Below, piece by piece: positions 17,958 to 26,308 of a stretch of 64,000 nt of DNA. The notes beneath the pieces are model-generated. The model did no database searches. It saw only the letters and a program-made list of their open reading frames with translations, and had not been told where the DNA came from. Both the position numbers and the translations under genes were made by a program. This stretch comes from an uncultured Spirochaetales bacterium (GTDB lineage: Bacteria > Spirochaetota > Spirochaetia > Sphaerochaetales > Sphaerochaetaceae). Location of the stretch: assembly GCA_949282255.1 (NCBI GenBank), contig CASDPA010000002.1, positions 79,032-143,031 on the forward strand. The letters run 5' to 3'. Numbering within the stretch: the first letter of the stretch is position 1; every line of letters starts with the position of its first letter.

Positions 17958-18821
17958 TCACTCGATATTCCTGATCTGTTCCCTGATGTTCTCCAAACTG
18001 TCCTTGAGATCCACCACATTACGGCTTATCTCAAGCATCTGGCTTTTCGAACCGATGGTATTGCTTTCCCTGTTCATCTCCTGGCATAAGAAATCCAGAC
18101 GCTTACCCACGGCCTCTTTGGAATCAAGAAGCTTGAAATACTCACAAATATGGGCCTCCAGCCTTTTTATCTCCTCATTGATCGAATATTTGACCAATAA
18201 AAGGGTCACTTCCTCCATAAACCGGGCATCATCCAGGCCTTTATCACGAAGAAGCTCATCATACCTGGAAAGAAGTAGCCCTTTGAAATAAGACAGCATC
18301 TGCTCCGAATGTGCCTTGACGTTTTCAAGACTGCTGTTGAAAATCTTTCCAAGACGGATAAGGTCTTTTTTAGTGGCCTCACCTTCCCTGCACTTGCTAG
18401 ATCCAAACATGAGCAGGGCCTGATTCATCACCATAATGAGATTATCATGATAATCTGCAGCCTCTTCACCCTTTTCCACCTGTATTATGCCCTCCAACGC
18501 GGCATAATCGGAAAAAGAAGGAACCGTGCCGGTGGCCAAAGCAATCTTTTCATATGCCTGCATATATGAACAAAGGGCTTTCTCATCCACAAAAAGCTCA
18601 GGAGAAGAAGAGAGCACCTTGAGACGGATGGTCAGCTCCACATGACCACGTGCAGCAACCTCCTTGATCATGCCGTCAAGCTCCTGCTCATAACAGGAAA
18701 AGATGTATGGAATGCTATGCACAATCTCCAGATACCTGCTGTTATAACTCTTGATTTCTATCTCAAGATGATAGTCATCCCCCTTGAAAACACCATGGCC
18801 ATAGCCGGTCATGCTCTTCAT
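17958..18821 (-). CDS. yicC: YicC family endoribonuclease
   Basis: A 287-residue protein of the YicC/YloC family, shown in E. coli to be an endoribonuclease. The N-terminal signature MKSMTGYGHG and IEIKSYNSRYLEI is very clear, and the C-terminal domain (DUF1732) carries KRLDFLCQEMNRESNTIGSK. Length is typical. It follows an unrecognised gene with a one-base gap and precedes the CMP-kinase-like gene, so the three form one minus-strand unit. In many bacteria yicC precedes gmk; here the following gene is a different NMP-kinase-like protein. Confidence 0.95.
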   Translation of the reverse strand: MKSMTGYGHGVFKGDDYHLEIEIKSYNSRYLEIVHSIPYIFSCYEQELDGMIKEVAARGHVELTIRLKVLSSSPELFVDEKALCSYMQAYEKIALATGTVPSFSDYAALEGIIQVEKGEEAADYHDNLIMVMNQALLMFGSSKCREGEATKKDLIRLGKIFNSSLENVKAHSEQMLSYFKGLLLSRYDELLRDKGLDDARFMEEVTLLLVKYSINEEIKRLEAHICEYFKLLDSKEAVGKRLDFLCQEMNRESNTIGSKSQMLEISRNVVDLKDSLENIREQIRNIE

Positions 18822-18822
18822 C

Positions 18823-19524
18823 TCATACCTCCACCAAAATATTTACAACCAAATCATCCGGAGCAATAAGCCCGGAGACCAAGGAAAAATCATCTACAGC
18901 GTAAACACAAGAAAGCCTTCTGACAACAGGAGAAAACATGATGCGGTCCAAAGATTTAATAAATTTCCCCTCCTCTTTTGTCCCGGATTTTTTAAGAACA
19001 AGAAAATCGACGTTGCAAAAACATCCTGCAAGCTCCAAAGGATATGAAAATCCGCTTGGAAACGTGCAAAAACACCAGATCCTGGACGAAAAGGGAAAGC
19101 TGGAAAAAAGATAGGACAATTCCTCCTTTGAATGCACTTCATAATCATGAAGATCCAGAAGTCTGATTCCTTCGGACTTTTCAAGAGGTATGCCGTATTC
19201 CTCGAAAACCGCAAAAGCCAGCTCTGCCGTAGAATCATCAAAATAACGGAAAAGGACACTGTAATCCCCTTTCAAGGAGAACAAGCCTTCCTCCAGCTTT
19301 TCAAGACGGTTTCCGTAATAAACACATTTTATGCCGCCGGGAAGCTCCAGATGGCTGCAGGATGAAGGCAGAAATACCCTGTTGAACTTTTTTTCAGAAA
19401 AAAGCTTAAAAAGCATTTCCTCTGAAAAAACCTTGTCGGTCACAAACAAATCACCTTCTCCAACACCCAGCATAGCCAGCAGGCTGACAATTTTACCCCT
19501 GTTTCTACTTCCGTATACATCCAA
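18823..19524 (-). CDS. uncharacterised protein upstream of yicC
   Basis: Not recognised. It has 233 residues with no signal peptide or membrane segment and is rich in Phe, Ser and Cys, with a CFCTF and CFCNV pair in the C-terminal half. The first residue is encoded by TTG (19522-19524); a GGGGG tract lies about 14 bases upstream, so the start is uncertain, and Met18 is an alternative. It ends one base before yicC, which argues for a real, co-expressed gene. The N-terminal part has a Rossmann-like alternation of strands and helices. A weakly conserved NTPase or RNA-associated role would be guesswork. Confidence 0.6.
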   Translation of the reverse strand: MDVYGSRNRGKIVSLLAMLGVGEGDLFVTDKVFSEEMLFKLFSEKKFNRVFLPSSCSHLELPGGIKCVYYGNRLEKLEEGLFSLKGDYSVLFRYFDDSTAELAFAVFEEYGIPLEKSEGIRLLDLHDYEVHSKEELSYLFSSFPFSSRIWCFCTFPSGFSYPLELAGCFCNVDFLVLKKSGTKEEGKFIKSLDRIMFSPVVRRLSCVYAVDDFSLVSGLIAPDDLVVNILVEV

Positions 19525-19570
19525 AACGTCTTACCCCCGTATGCGGTAATGTTTCCAGCCGGATGAAATG

Positions 19571-19597
19571 AAAAAAATCAGCCCCCATGGGAGGCTG
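19571..19597 (-). terminator. terminator after the zinc-ribbon gene
   Basis: On the minus strand CAGCC (19597-19593) pairs with GGCTG (19583-19579) around a short loop, and a T run follows (A run at 19571-19577 on the plus strand). It lies 25 bases after the stop of the 54-residue protein. Confidence 0.65.
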
Positions 19598-19621
19598 CGG
19601 CTTAAAAAGATTATCCGGCTC

Positions 19622-19786
19622 TTACTTGGAAAGCTTGGAATTGCACTGCTTGCAGACTTTGACCTTGGCCCCGTCGATTTCCCTCTCATAAAGGCACTTG
19701 ACCGCAGTCCTCTTGCAAACCGGACATTCTGCTCTACCATTGTTGAACTGGTCTCTGATTCCCGTTCCCCTATGTGCTTTGGACAT
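19622..19786 (-). CDS. small zinc-ribbon protein, 54 residues
   Basis: A short gene, easily missed. The protein has two CxxC pairs, CPVC at 21-24 and CKQC at 45-48, separated by a basic/charged loop, which makes a compact zinc ribbon. The N-terminus is basic (SKAHRGTGIRDQF). AAGGAG lies six bases before the ATG, a good promoter (TTGACG, 18 bases, TATAGT; 19820-19849) lies just upstream, and a terminator follows. These signals together support a real monocistronic gene. The role is unknown; nucleic-acid or ribosome binding is a reasonable guess for a basic zinc ribbon, and no more. Confidence 0.75.
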   Translation of the reverse strand: MSKAHRGTGIRDQFNNGRAECPVCKRTAVKCLYEREIDGAKVKVCKQCNSKLSK

Positions 19787-19819
19787 TCTATTCTCCTTAT
19801 TGAAATTGGCTTCCTTGAA

Positions 19820-19849
19820 ACTATATCAAATTCATTATCCGCTCGTCAA
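19820..19849 (-). promoter_or_regulatory. promoter of the zinc-ribbon gene
   Basis: On the minus strand TTGACG (19849-19844), an 18-base spacer and TATAGT (19825-19820), one of the closest matches to consensus in the window. The leader is about 28 bases. Confidence 0.6.
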
Positions 19850-19867
19850 GGAATTGAACATACTTTC

Positions 19868-19891
19868 AAAAAAACGGGAGCACAGCTCCCG
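19868..19891 (-). terminator. terminator of the two-pass membrane protein gene
   Basis: On the minus strand GCGGGAGC and GCTCCCG form a stem with a 3-base loop, followed by seven T. It starts five bases after the stop at 19897. Confidence 0.85.
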
Positions 19892-19896
19892 CACAT

Positions 19897-20298
19897 TCAG
19901 TCGATTTTCCCATCCTCTCCATCATCAGGGCAATCCTGGCATCCGCATTTTGGAGTAACATCCTCCACTTCGGCATCAACAGCTTGCTTACGGGCATCAT
20001 GCCTATGGCAATGAGCAATGGGTTTTGATTCAATTTTTGCCAAAAGCACTGAAAGGGAAAGTAAAATCATTCCGCTTATGAACGAAGTGGCGCCAAGAAC
20101 CATCAAAGAGGCATACAAGCCCTGATGATACCCGTTTGTTCCATGATACAATATGCGGTATGAATAACGGCCGAAACTATCAGATATCGAATATGAGTAA
20201 CCCGAGGTCGCCGTCTGGACGGAAACCGTCAAAAGAACTACTCCCGCTATAAGAAAAAGGATTGAGAAAACCAATGCCACTATAGAATTCTTTTTCAT
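19897..20298 (-). CDS. two-pass membrane protein with a Cys/acidic tail
   Basis: Not recognised. It has 133 residues. An N-terminal membrane helix (about 6-28) is followed by a short polar, Tyr/Ser-rich loop, a second helix (about 63-86) and a cytoplasmic tail. The tail has histidines (HCHRHD) and CGCQDCPDDGED, which could bind a metal. ATG 20298 has AAGGAG upstream; the frame is open 12 codons further but without a better signal. It is monocistronic with its own terminator. Metal binding is inference from the Cys/His tail. Confidence 0.6.
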   Translation of the reverse strand: MKKNSIVALVFSILFLIAGVVLLTVSVQTATSGYSYSISDSFGRYSYRILYHGTNGYHQGLYASLMVLGATSFISGMILLSLSVLLAKIESKPIAHCHRHDARKQAVDAEVEDVTPKCGCQDCPDDGEDGKID

Positions 20299-20371
20299 GA
20301 TGATTCTCCTTACACGCAAAAGGGTAATACGCATAATGCAAAAAGTGAACAGGCTTCACACAAAATACAAC

Positions 20372-20935
20372 TTACTTCAGATTCTTCACCAAAATCAGTG
20401 TCACAACCCTGTCGAAAACATCACAATGGTCGATCTGTATATCCTTGATCATGAAGCCAACCGCCTCCAAGGAGGAAAGCATATCGGCAAGGGGATAGAA
20501 CTTCAGTTTCAGCATCTTATCGGAATACCAGCTGGGATAATCCGTCATTCCCGGATTTGATGCTATTGCATCAGAAAAAGAAAGATAAAGGATGCCATTA
20601 TCAGAAAGTGCATCATGGCAATCCCAAAGGAACGAGGCTAAAGATGAAGGAGAAAGATACATTATGTATAACGGTGCGGCAATGAAATCATACCGCTCTT
20701 TTTCCAAAGAAGAGACTGTGTCATTTTCCCCAAAAGGGAAATCCGCCTCATCAAATTCTTTGCCCTGATAAACATCAACCGATGCATCCGGTGCGAACTT
20801 ATCGAAAAAAGGAGACAAAGCCGCAGCAAAAGGTCCGGCAAGAAGCAGCCTGGTCAAGTTCTTATTGTATGCCAGCGCCGTCCCGGCATGTCTGAAAAGG
20901 GCTGCATTGCGCCTCATCCATCCAACAATAGACAT
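20372..20935 (-). CDS. probable class I SAM-dependent methyltransferase-like protein
   Basis: A 187-residue protein with a Rossmann-type core. It has a short first strand (TRLLLAGPFAAALSPF), an acidic turn VDVYQGKEFDEADFP, and YDFIAAPLYIMYLSPSSLASFL followed by LSDNGILYLSFSD, the usual post-motif pattern of small methyltransferases. The glycine-rich motif I is weak (LLAGPFAAA), so SAM binding is uncertain and the protein may be inactive. ATG 20935 was chosen because it removes an unlikely hydrophobic extension; no clear Shine-Dalgarno supports it. The substrate is unknown. Confidence 0.5.
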   Translation of the reverse strand: MSIVGWMRRNAALFRHAGTALAYNKNLTRLLLAGPFAAALSPFFDKFAPDASVDVYQGKEFDEADFPFGENDTVSSLEKERYDFIAAPLYIMYLSPSSLASFLWDCHDALSDNGILYLSFSDAIASNPGMTDYPSWYSDKMLKLKFYPLADMLSSLEAVGFMIKDIQIDHCDVFDRVVTLILVKNLK

Positions 20936-21070
20936 GTCTAATATGATAACACGCAAAAACAACGAGGGCAAACACAATCAGAAAATGTTCCCATCGACAT
21001 TATTTTATAAAGTAATCGTTTATGTTATAAGCAGTTATATATAAATTTCAATATTTCGTATCTTTTCTTA

Positions 21071-21126
21071 TTGACTTGCAGGGGTTTTTGTTCCATAGTG
21101 CGGGAAGGATGGGAATGCTTTCCCGC
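21071..21126 (+). promoter_or_regulatory. promoter and 5' stem of the pot operon
   Basis: TTGACT (21071-21076), a 17-base spacer and CATAGT (21094-21099). Immediately after it, GCGGGAA (21100-21106) pairs with TTCCCGC (21120-21126), so the transcript would begin with a stable stem 37 bases before the potA start. Confidence 0.55.
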
Positions 21127-21162
21127 CGGACATTTGATATGCTCAGGAGGATTGGATAGACG

Positions 21163-22326
21163 TTGGACGCTCAATCTGATTCCATGCTCCAGAAAAAAGG
21201 AGTATCCGTCCTGGTTAGAAACATAACCAGGAGCTATGGGGATTTCAAGGCCCTCGATGATGTCAGCCTTGAAATCCAGAAAGGGGAATTCTTCTCCCTT
21301 CTAGGTCCTTCAGGATGCGGCAAGACAACGCTGTTGAGGATCATAGCGGGCTTTGACAGCCCTGACAGCGGGAATGTCATGTTCGATGACAGGAACATCC
21401 TACCCCTGCCTCCGGAAAAGAGAAGCAGCAATACGGTGTTTCAGACTTATGCGCTTTTTCCCCATCTCACAGTATTTGATAATATCGCTTTTCCCTTGAG
21501 GTTAAAAAAACTCGACAAAAAGACGATCGAAGAAAAAGTCAGAAAATATGTACACCTCGTACAGCTCGACGAGCATCTGGAAAAAAAGCCCAACCAACTT
21601 TCGGGTGGACAGAAACAGAGGGTGGCGATAGCCCGGGCCCTGATAAACGAGCCAAGCGTCCTGCTTTTGGACGAGCCGCTTTCCGCTCTTGATGCAAAAC
21701 TCAGGCAAAATCTTCTAGTTGAGCTTGATGAGATCCATGACAAGGTCGGAATCACGTTCATATATGTGACCCATGACCAGTCTGAAGCCCTCAGCGTATC
21801 GGACCGCATCGCGGTCATGAACCACGGTAAAGTGCTTCAGGTAGGAACTCCATATGAGATTTATGAAGCTCCCGCAACCGAGTTTGTCGCACGGTTCATC
21901 GGTGAGACAAACATATATCCATGCACTATCGAAAGCTGTGAGGAATTTGAAGATGAGTATTTGGTGAAGGCTTTCGTTCCGGATCTTGGACGGAGTGTTA
22001 CGGTCACAGATATCGAAAAAGTACAAGTCGGAGCGGAAATGTTCTTCACTATCCGCCCGGAAAAGGTCCGCATAAGACTTCAGGAGGACAGTGCCCAGGA
22101 AAAGGAGAACCCCCTGTTCAACCGTTTTTCAGGCTATGTCGACGAACCGGTATATTCGGGCTTCCAATCCAAATTCTATGTACGTCTGGGCAACGGGACG
22201 ACGATAAAGGTTTTCAAGCAGCATACGACATATCTCGATGACGGCCCTGAAATAGAATGGAAGGACAAGGTCCATGTTTCATGGAGAGCTTTGGACGGTT
22301 ATCTTGTCAAGGAGCAGGGATTATGA
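21163..22326 (+). CDS. potA: spermidine/putrescine ABC transporter ATPase PotA
   Basis: A 387-residue importer ATPase. Walker A GPSGCGKTT, signature LSGGQKQR, Walker B LLLDEPLSALD and the switch histidine in YVTHDQSEALS are followed by a C-terminal TOBE region (about 300-385). The start is TTG 21163, with AGGAGG 12 bases upstream; ATG 21184 is an alternative without a ribosome binding site. It is the first gene of potABCD, and its stop overlaps potB as ATGA. Polyamine specificity comes from the neighbouring PotD proteins. Confidence 0.93.
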   Translation: MDAQSDSMLQKKGVSVLVRNITRSYGDFKALDDVSLEIQKGEFFSLLGPSGCGKTTLLRIIAGFDSPDSGNVMFDDRNILPLPPEKRSSNTVFQTYALFPHLTVFDNIAFPLRLKKLDKKTIEEKVRKYVHLVQLDEHLEKKPNQLSGGQKQRVAIARALINEPSVLLLDEPLSALDAKLRQNLLVELDEIHDKVGITFIYVTHDQSEALSVSDRIAVMNHGKVLQVGTPYEIYEAPATEFVARFIGETNIYPCTIESCEEFEDEYLVKAFVPDLGRSVTVTDIEKVQVGAEMFFTIRPEKVRIRLQEDSAQEKENPLFNRFSGYVDEPVYSGFQSKFYVRLGNGTTIKVFKQHTTYLDDGPEIEWKDKVHVSWRALDGYLVKEQGL

Positions 22327-23222
22327 AGGCCGCTGAGAGAAGAAGACGGCTCCTTGGATACGCATACAGCTTGCCGTCGGGGCTTTGGATAACCTTTTTC
22401 TTCTCCATCCCGCTTGCAATCATCATCCTGTATTCCTTTTTGGGAAAAGGACTTTACGGCGGCGTGGTGTGGAGATTCAGCCTTGATGCATACTCATCGA
22501 TGTTCAACCCGTCTTTTGGGATAGTCATCTGGAGGACTATGTGGATAACGCTTGTCAGCACGGCAATCTGCATGCTGCTTGCCATTCCATGCGGGTATGC
22601 GATGGCCCGGGCAAAAAAACTGCAGACGCTTCTGCTTTTTTTGATCATAATCCCGTTTTGGACAAACAGCCTGATAAGAATCTATGCATGGATCAACCTG
22701 CTCAGCACGGAAGGAGCGATAAACAGTATCCTGATGGGACTCGGACTGATAAGATCGCCGCTTTCATTGATCTACAACAACGGCTCCGTGATTCTCGTGC
22801 TTGTGTACATGTACCTGCCATTTGCAATCCTTCCCCTTTTTACAACAATAGACAAATTCGATTTCACATTGCTCGATGCGGCCAGGGATCTTGGATGCAC
22901 AAAACTCGGATCGATACTAAAGGTCATGATTCCAAATATAAGAAGCGGAATCACAACAAGCCTGGTTTTCACATTCATCCCTATATTCGGAGCCTACACC
23001 GTTCCGCTTCTTGTCGGAGGCATGGATTCCTCGATGATAGGAAACATAATAGTTGATCAGGTTCAAAAGACAAGAAACTGGCCCTTGGCAAGTGCATTCA
23101 GTGTCATATTGACCCTGATATCGATGCTCGGAGTACTTTGGATGCTGCGCTCAAACAGCAAGGATAAAGCAAAAAAAACCCATTTGCAGGAAGCCGTTGC
23201 TGAAAAAGGGGGTGCGCTATGA
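22323..23222 (+). CDS. potB: spermidine/putrescine ABC transporter permease PotB
   Basis: A 299-residue permease with six hydrophobic segments and the coupling loop LDAARDLGCTKLGSILKVMIP. The first-residue choice (ATG 22323) overlaps the potA stop. The basic N-terminus (KAAERRRRLLG) is typical for the cytoplasmic end. It pairs with PotC, with which it overlaps by four bases. Confidence 0.93.
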   Translation: MKAAERRRRLLGYAYSLPSGLWITFFFSIPLAIIILYSFLGKGLYGGVVWRFSLDAYSSMFNPSFGIVIWRTMWITLVSTAICMLLAIPCGYAMARAKKLQTLLLFLIIIPFWTNSLIRIYAWINLLSTEGAINSILMGLGLIRSPLSLIYNNGSVILVLVYMYLPFAILPLFTTIDKFDFTLLDAARDLGCTKLGSILKVMIPNIRSGITTSLVFTFIPIFGAYTVPLLVGGMDSSMIGNIIVDQVQKTRNWPLASAFSVILTLISMLGVLWMLRSNSKDKAKKTHLQEAVAEKGGAL

Positions 23223-24028
23223 GGGAAAAGGCATACAATATGTCCAAAAGGACATTCTGGTCCTTTTCAAACCTTTGCACATTCTTTGTGATCCTTTTTC
23301 TCTTTCTGCCTTTATTCATGGTGACAGCCTATTCCTTCAATTCATCCAAGTCGATGATATGGGAAAGCTTCTCCATAAGATGGTATGTGGAGCTTTTCAC
23401 AAAAAGCGAGGCGCTTTGGCGCGCTGTCGGCAACAGCGTTTTGATTGCAATCACCTCCAGCGCGGTTGCCACCGTCCTCGGCACTACGGTAGCGATAGGA
23501 CTGAAATGGTATGATTTCAAATTAAAGAAATATATAGCGATATTCACATTTCTTCCGATGGTGCTGCCTGAAGTCATCATAGGAATCTCGATGCTGATTT
23601 TCTTCTCCGCAATCAACCTGCCGCTTGGAAAATTCAGCATATTCATCGCCCATACGACATTCAACCTTCCTTTCGTATATATGCTGATCTCTGCAAGGCT
23701 TGATGAATTCGATTTTTCAACCGTTGAAGCTGCGCGGGATCTTGGGGCTACGGAAAAACAGACCCTTTTCAAGGTCATAATTCCATCGATCATGCCAGGA
23801 ATCGCCTCTGCGCTGCTGATGAGCGTCACGATGAGCCTTGAAGACTTCGTAATAACGTTCTTTGTATCCGGCCCAGGGTCGGGAACATTGCCTTTATATG
23901 TGTATTCATCGATCAGATATGGCGTCTCGCCGGTGATCAATGCGCTGTCCTTTGTCATGATTCTTGCTACAATGGTGATAGCATTCATTTTCAGAAGATT
24001 CTTGAAGCAGGTTGCTGCTTCAAGCTAG
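23219..24028 (+). CDS. potC: spermidine/putrescine ABC transporter permease PotC
   Basis: A 269-residue permease of the PotC type, with the loop VEAARDLGATEKQTLFKVIIPS and the common SFNSSKSM segment after the first membrane helix. It overlaps potB as ATGA and is followed by potD after 12 bases. Together with PotB it forms the polyamine channel in the inner membrane. Confidence 0.93.
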   Translation: MREKAYNMSKRTFWSFSNLCTFFVILFLFLPLFMVTAYSFNSSKSMIWESFSIRWYVELFTKSEALWRAVGNSVLIAITSSAVATVLGTTVAIGLKWYDFKLKKYIAIFTFLPMVLPEVIIGISMLIFFSAINLPLGKFSIFIAHTTFNLPFVYMLISARLDEFDFSTVEAARDLGATEKQTLFKVIIPSIMPGIASALLMSVTMSLEDFVITFFVSGPGSGTLPLYVYSSIRYGVSPVINALSFVMILATMVIAFIFRRFLKQVAASS

Positions 24029-24040
24029 GAGACCAAGATA

Positions 24041-25099
24041 TTGAACAGAAAAACATTCATCTGCAAAATCGCAGCAGTACTTCTCATCGTGTTCGCGGCG
24101 CAATCCTGCGCCAAAGATGATTCCAAGACCCTTCATCTGTACAACTGGACCTATTATACGCCGGACAGCATACTTGAAAAATTCGAAGAAGAGACGGGAA
24201 TCAAAGTGATAGTGGATAATTTCTCATCCAATGAGGAAATGTTCGCAAAGCTTCAGGCTGGAGGAGGAAATGGATACGATATAATCGTTCCCTCCGCCGA
24301 CTACACATCCATCATGATAAAGGAGAACCTCGTTCAGCAACTCGATAAGACATTGCTGCCGAACCTCGAGAATATTTCACCCTTGGTGCATGAAAAGGCA
24401 ACCTACGATCCGGATATGGACTACTCCGTCCCCTACTTCATGGGATCGTCTGGAATCGCCGTAAATAAAAAGAAACTTGAGGAAAGCGGGATCGGCTATG
24501 ATAAAAGCTGGATGATTTTCGCAGATGAGAGCCTCAGCGGGAAAATGAGCATGCTGGACGATATGCGCGAAGTGATGGGGGCTGCCCTGAAGAAGCTCGG
24601 TTATAGCATCAACACGGCCGATGAGGGACAATTGGATGAGGCTGCACGTCTTATCGAGGAACAGTGGAAGCCAAATCTGGTCAAATTCGACGCAGAGAGC
24701 TTTGCAAAGAGTTTCGGACGGGGTGAATTCTGGGTTGTCCACTGCTACCCGGAAGCAGTCTTCGAGGAGGTCGGAGAAAACAACTGGGACAACATAGATT
24801 TCTTCATTCCTGAAGAAGGTGGATGCATGTACATAGACAACATGGTGATACCAAAAGGAGCGAAAAACGTCGAAGGAGCGCATGCCTTTATAAACTTCTT
24901 CCACCGCCCAGATATCCATGCCCTGTTCTTGGATGAATTCAACTTCCCGGCAACAACAAATCCTAAAGCTGCAGAATATACGACAACCGAGCCATTCTTC
25001 CAGCCGGAAGAGCTGGATTCCTGCGAGCTGATAATGGATATCGGAGCCGATTTGGAGAAATACAACACCAGATGGCAGAAGATCAGATACACGAAATAA
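24041..25099 (+). CDS. potD: polyamine-binding lipoprotein PotD, first copy
   Basis: A 352-residue substrate-binding protein. The lipobox FAAQSC ends at Cys23, so it is a lipoprotein. LYNWTYYTP, the YDIIVPSADYTS segment, SVPYFMGSSGIAVN, and AGGGNGYD are PotD/PotF family features; aromatic and acidic residues line the polyamine pocket in this family. The start is TTG (24041) with AGGAG upstream. It is the fourth gene of the operon. The second copy 135 bases downstream is highly similar but clearly diverged, so this is a tandem duplication. Confidence 0.93.
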   Translation: MNRKTFICKIAAVLLIVFAAQSCAKDDSKTLHLYNWTYYTPDSILEKFEEETGIKVIVDNFSSNEEMFAKLQAGGGNGYDIIVPSADYTSIMIKENLVQQLDKTLLPNLENISPLVHEKATYDPDMDYSVPYFMGSSGIAVNKKKLEESGIGYDKSWMIFADESLSGKMSMLDDMREVMGAALKKLGYSINTADEGQLDEAARLIEEQWKPNLVKFDAESFAKSFGRGEFWVVHCYPEAVFEEVGENNWDNIDFFIPEEGGCMYIDNMVIPKGAKNVEGAHAFINFFHRPDIHALFLDEFNFPATTNPKAAEYTTTEPFFQPEELDSCELIMDIGADLEKYNTRWQKIRYTK

Positions 25100-25196
25100 A
25101 AAAGTGCCGGGTGTCGCAATACAAGGTACCGCAGGGTTTCATATAAGGATTTGAGACTCATCGAATCCAAAAGAACAATACTTACAGAAAGGAGAA

Positions 25197-25238
25197 ATGC
25201 CGATTTCTTTTAGGTTTGGGATTATCAGCTTATTATGA
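25197..25238 (+). CDS. possible 13-residue upstream peptide coupled to the second potD
   Basis: ATG 25197 follows a good AAAGGAG, and the frame reads MPISFRFGIISLL with a TGA at 25236-25238. That stop overlaps the ATG of the second potD (TTATGATG), which has no ribosome binding site of its own. This is the layout of translational coupling. The peptide has no obvious function; the coupling is inference. Confidence 0.4.
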   Translation: MPISFRFGIISLL

Positions 25239-26290
25239 TGAAAAAGAAAAGCCTTTTGCTTCTATTGCTTGCAATAACAGCAATATTGTCATCATGTACG
25301 AAAGAAAGCGATGGAAAAACGCTTTATCTGTACAACTGGACCTATTATACGCCGCAATCGGTTCTTGATGCTTTCAAGCAGGAGACCGGTATCACAGTAG
25401 TTGTTGACAGCTTTGCAAGCAATGAGGAGATGTTTGCAAAACTGCAGGCTGGAGGAGGCAAGGGATACGATCTGATAATCCCATCGGCCGATTATACCCA
25501 GATCATGATCAATCTCGGAATGCTTGAGGAAATGGAACATGAGAAGATTCCAAACATGAAGTACATCAGCCCGATAGTCAAGGATAAAGCCTCATATGAT
25601 CCCGAAATGAGATATTCCATCCCCTACTTCATGGGAACAACTGGAATTGCTGTAAACAGGAGCAAGCTTGAGGCTGAGGGAATCAAATACGATAAATCAT
25701 ATTCGATTTTCTCAGATGGGAGCCTCAAAGACCGTATGAGCATGCTGGATGATATGCGCCAAGTGCTCGGAAGTGCGATACTGACTCTGGGAGGCGATAT
25801 AAACACAGGGGACACAGCGCTTTTGGATAAGGCTGCAGAAATTGTTGAGCAAGAATGGAAACCCAATCTTGTGAAATTCGACGCAGAAGCCTATGCAAAG
25901 AGTTTTGCGATGGGAGAATTCTGGGTGGTCCAATGCTATCCCGAGGCAATCTATGCGGAGGTTGAGGAAAAGGATTGGGATAATATCGATTTCTTCATTC
26001 CTGAAGAAGGTTCATGCATGTACATCGACAATTTCGTAATCCCCAAAGGCGCGGACAACATCGAAGGGGCTTATGAGTTCATAAACTTTTTCCACAGGCC
26101 CGACATATACGCCATGTTCCTGGATGAATTCAATTTTCCGGCAACAGCAAATCCTGAAGCAGAAAAATATATGAAAGAAAAACCTTTCATGAACCCGGAA
26201 GAACTTGAAAGATGCTCTCTCATCCTGGACCTGGGCAATGATCTGGCCGAGTACAACAGCAGATGGGAAAAAATACGGTATACAGATTGA
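25235..26290 (+). CDS. potD: polyamine-binding lipoprotein PotD, second copy
   Basis: A 351-residue paralogue of the preceding PotD. The signal peptide ends in the lipobox ILSSC. It shares LYNWTYYTP, the AGGGKGYDLIIPSADYT segment and DNIDFFIPEEG with the first copy. Differences are spread along the whole protein, so this is an old duplication and not an assembly artefact. Two ATG codons start the frame, and both lack a Shine-Dalgarno; the upstream 13-codon frame may deliver ribosomes. A different affinity or polyamine preference from the first copy is likely, but this cannot be read from the sequence. Confidence 0.92.
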   Translation: MMKKKSLLLLLLAITAILSSCTKESDGKTLYLYNWTYYTPQSVLDAFKQETGITVVVDSFASNEEMFAKLQAGGGKGYDLIIPSADYTQIMINLGMLEEMEHEKIPNMKYISPIVKDKASYDPEMRYSIPYFMGTTGIAVNRSKLEAEGIKYDKSYSIFSDGSLKDRMSMLDDMRQVLGSAILTLGGDINTGDTALLDKAAEIVEQEWKPNLVKFDAEAYAKSFAMGEFWVVQCYPEAIYAEVEEKDWDNIDFFIPEEGSCMYIDNFVIPKGADNIEGAYEFINFFHRPDIYAMFLDEFNFPATANPEAEKYMKEKPFMNPEELERCSLILDLGNDLAEYNSRWEKIRYTD

Positions 26291-26308
26291 AAGGAAACTG
26301 TACTTATC

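Noticed and set aside
24041..26290. Assembly duplication of potD
   Set aside because: The two copies differ at many residues along their length and have different signal peptides and flanks.
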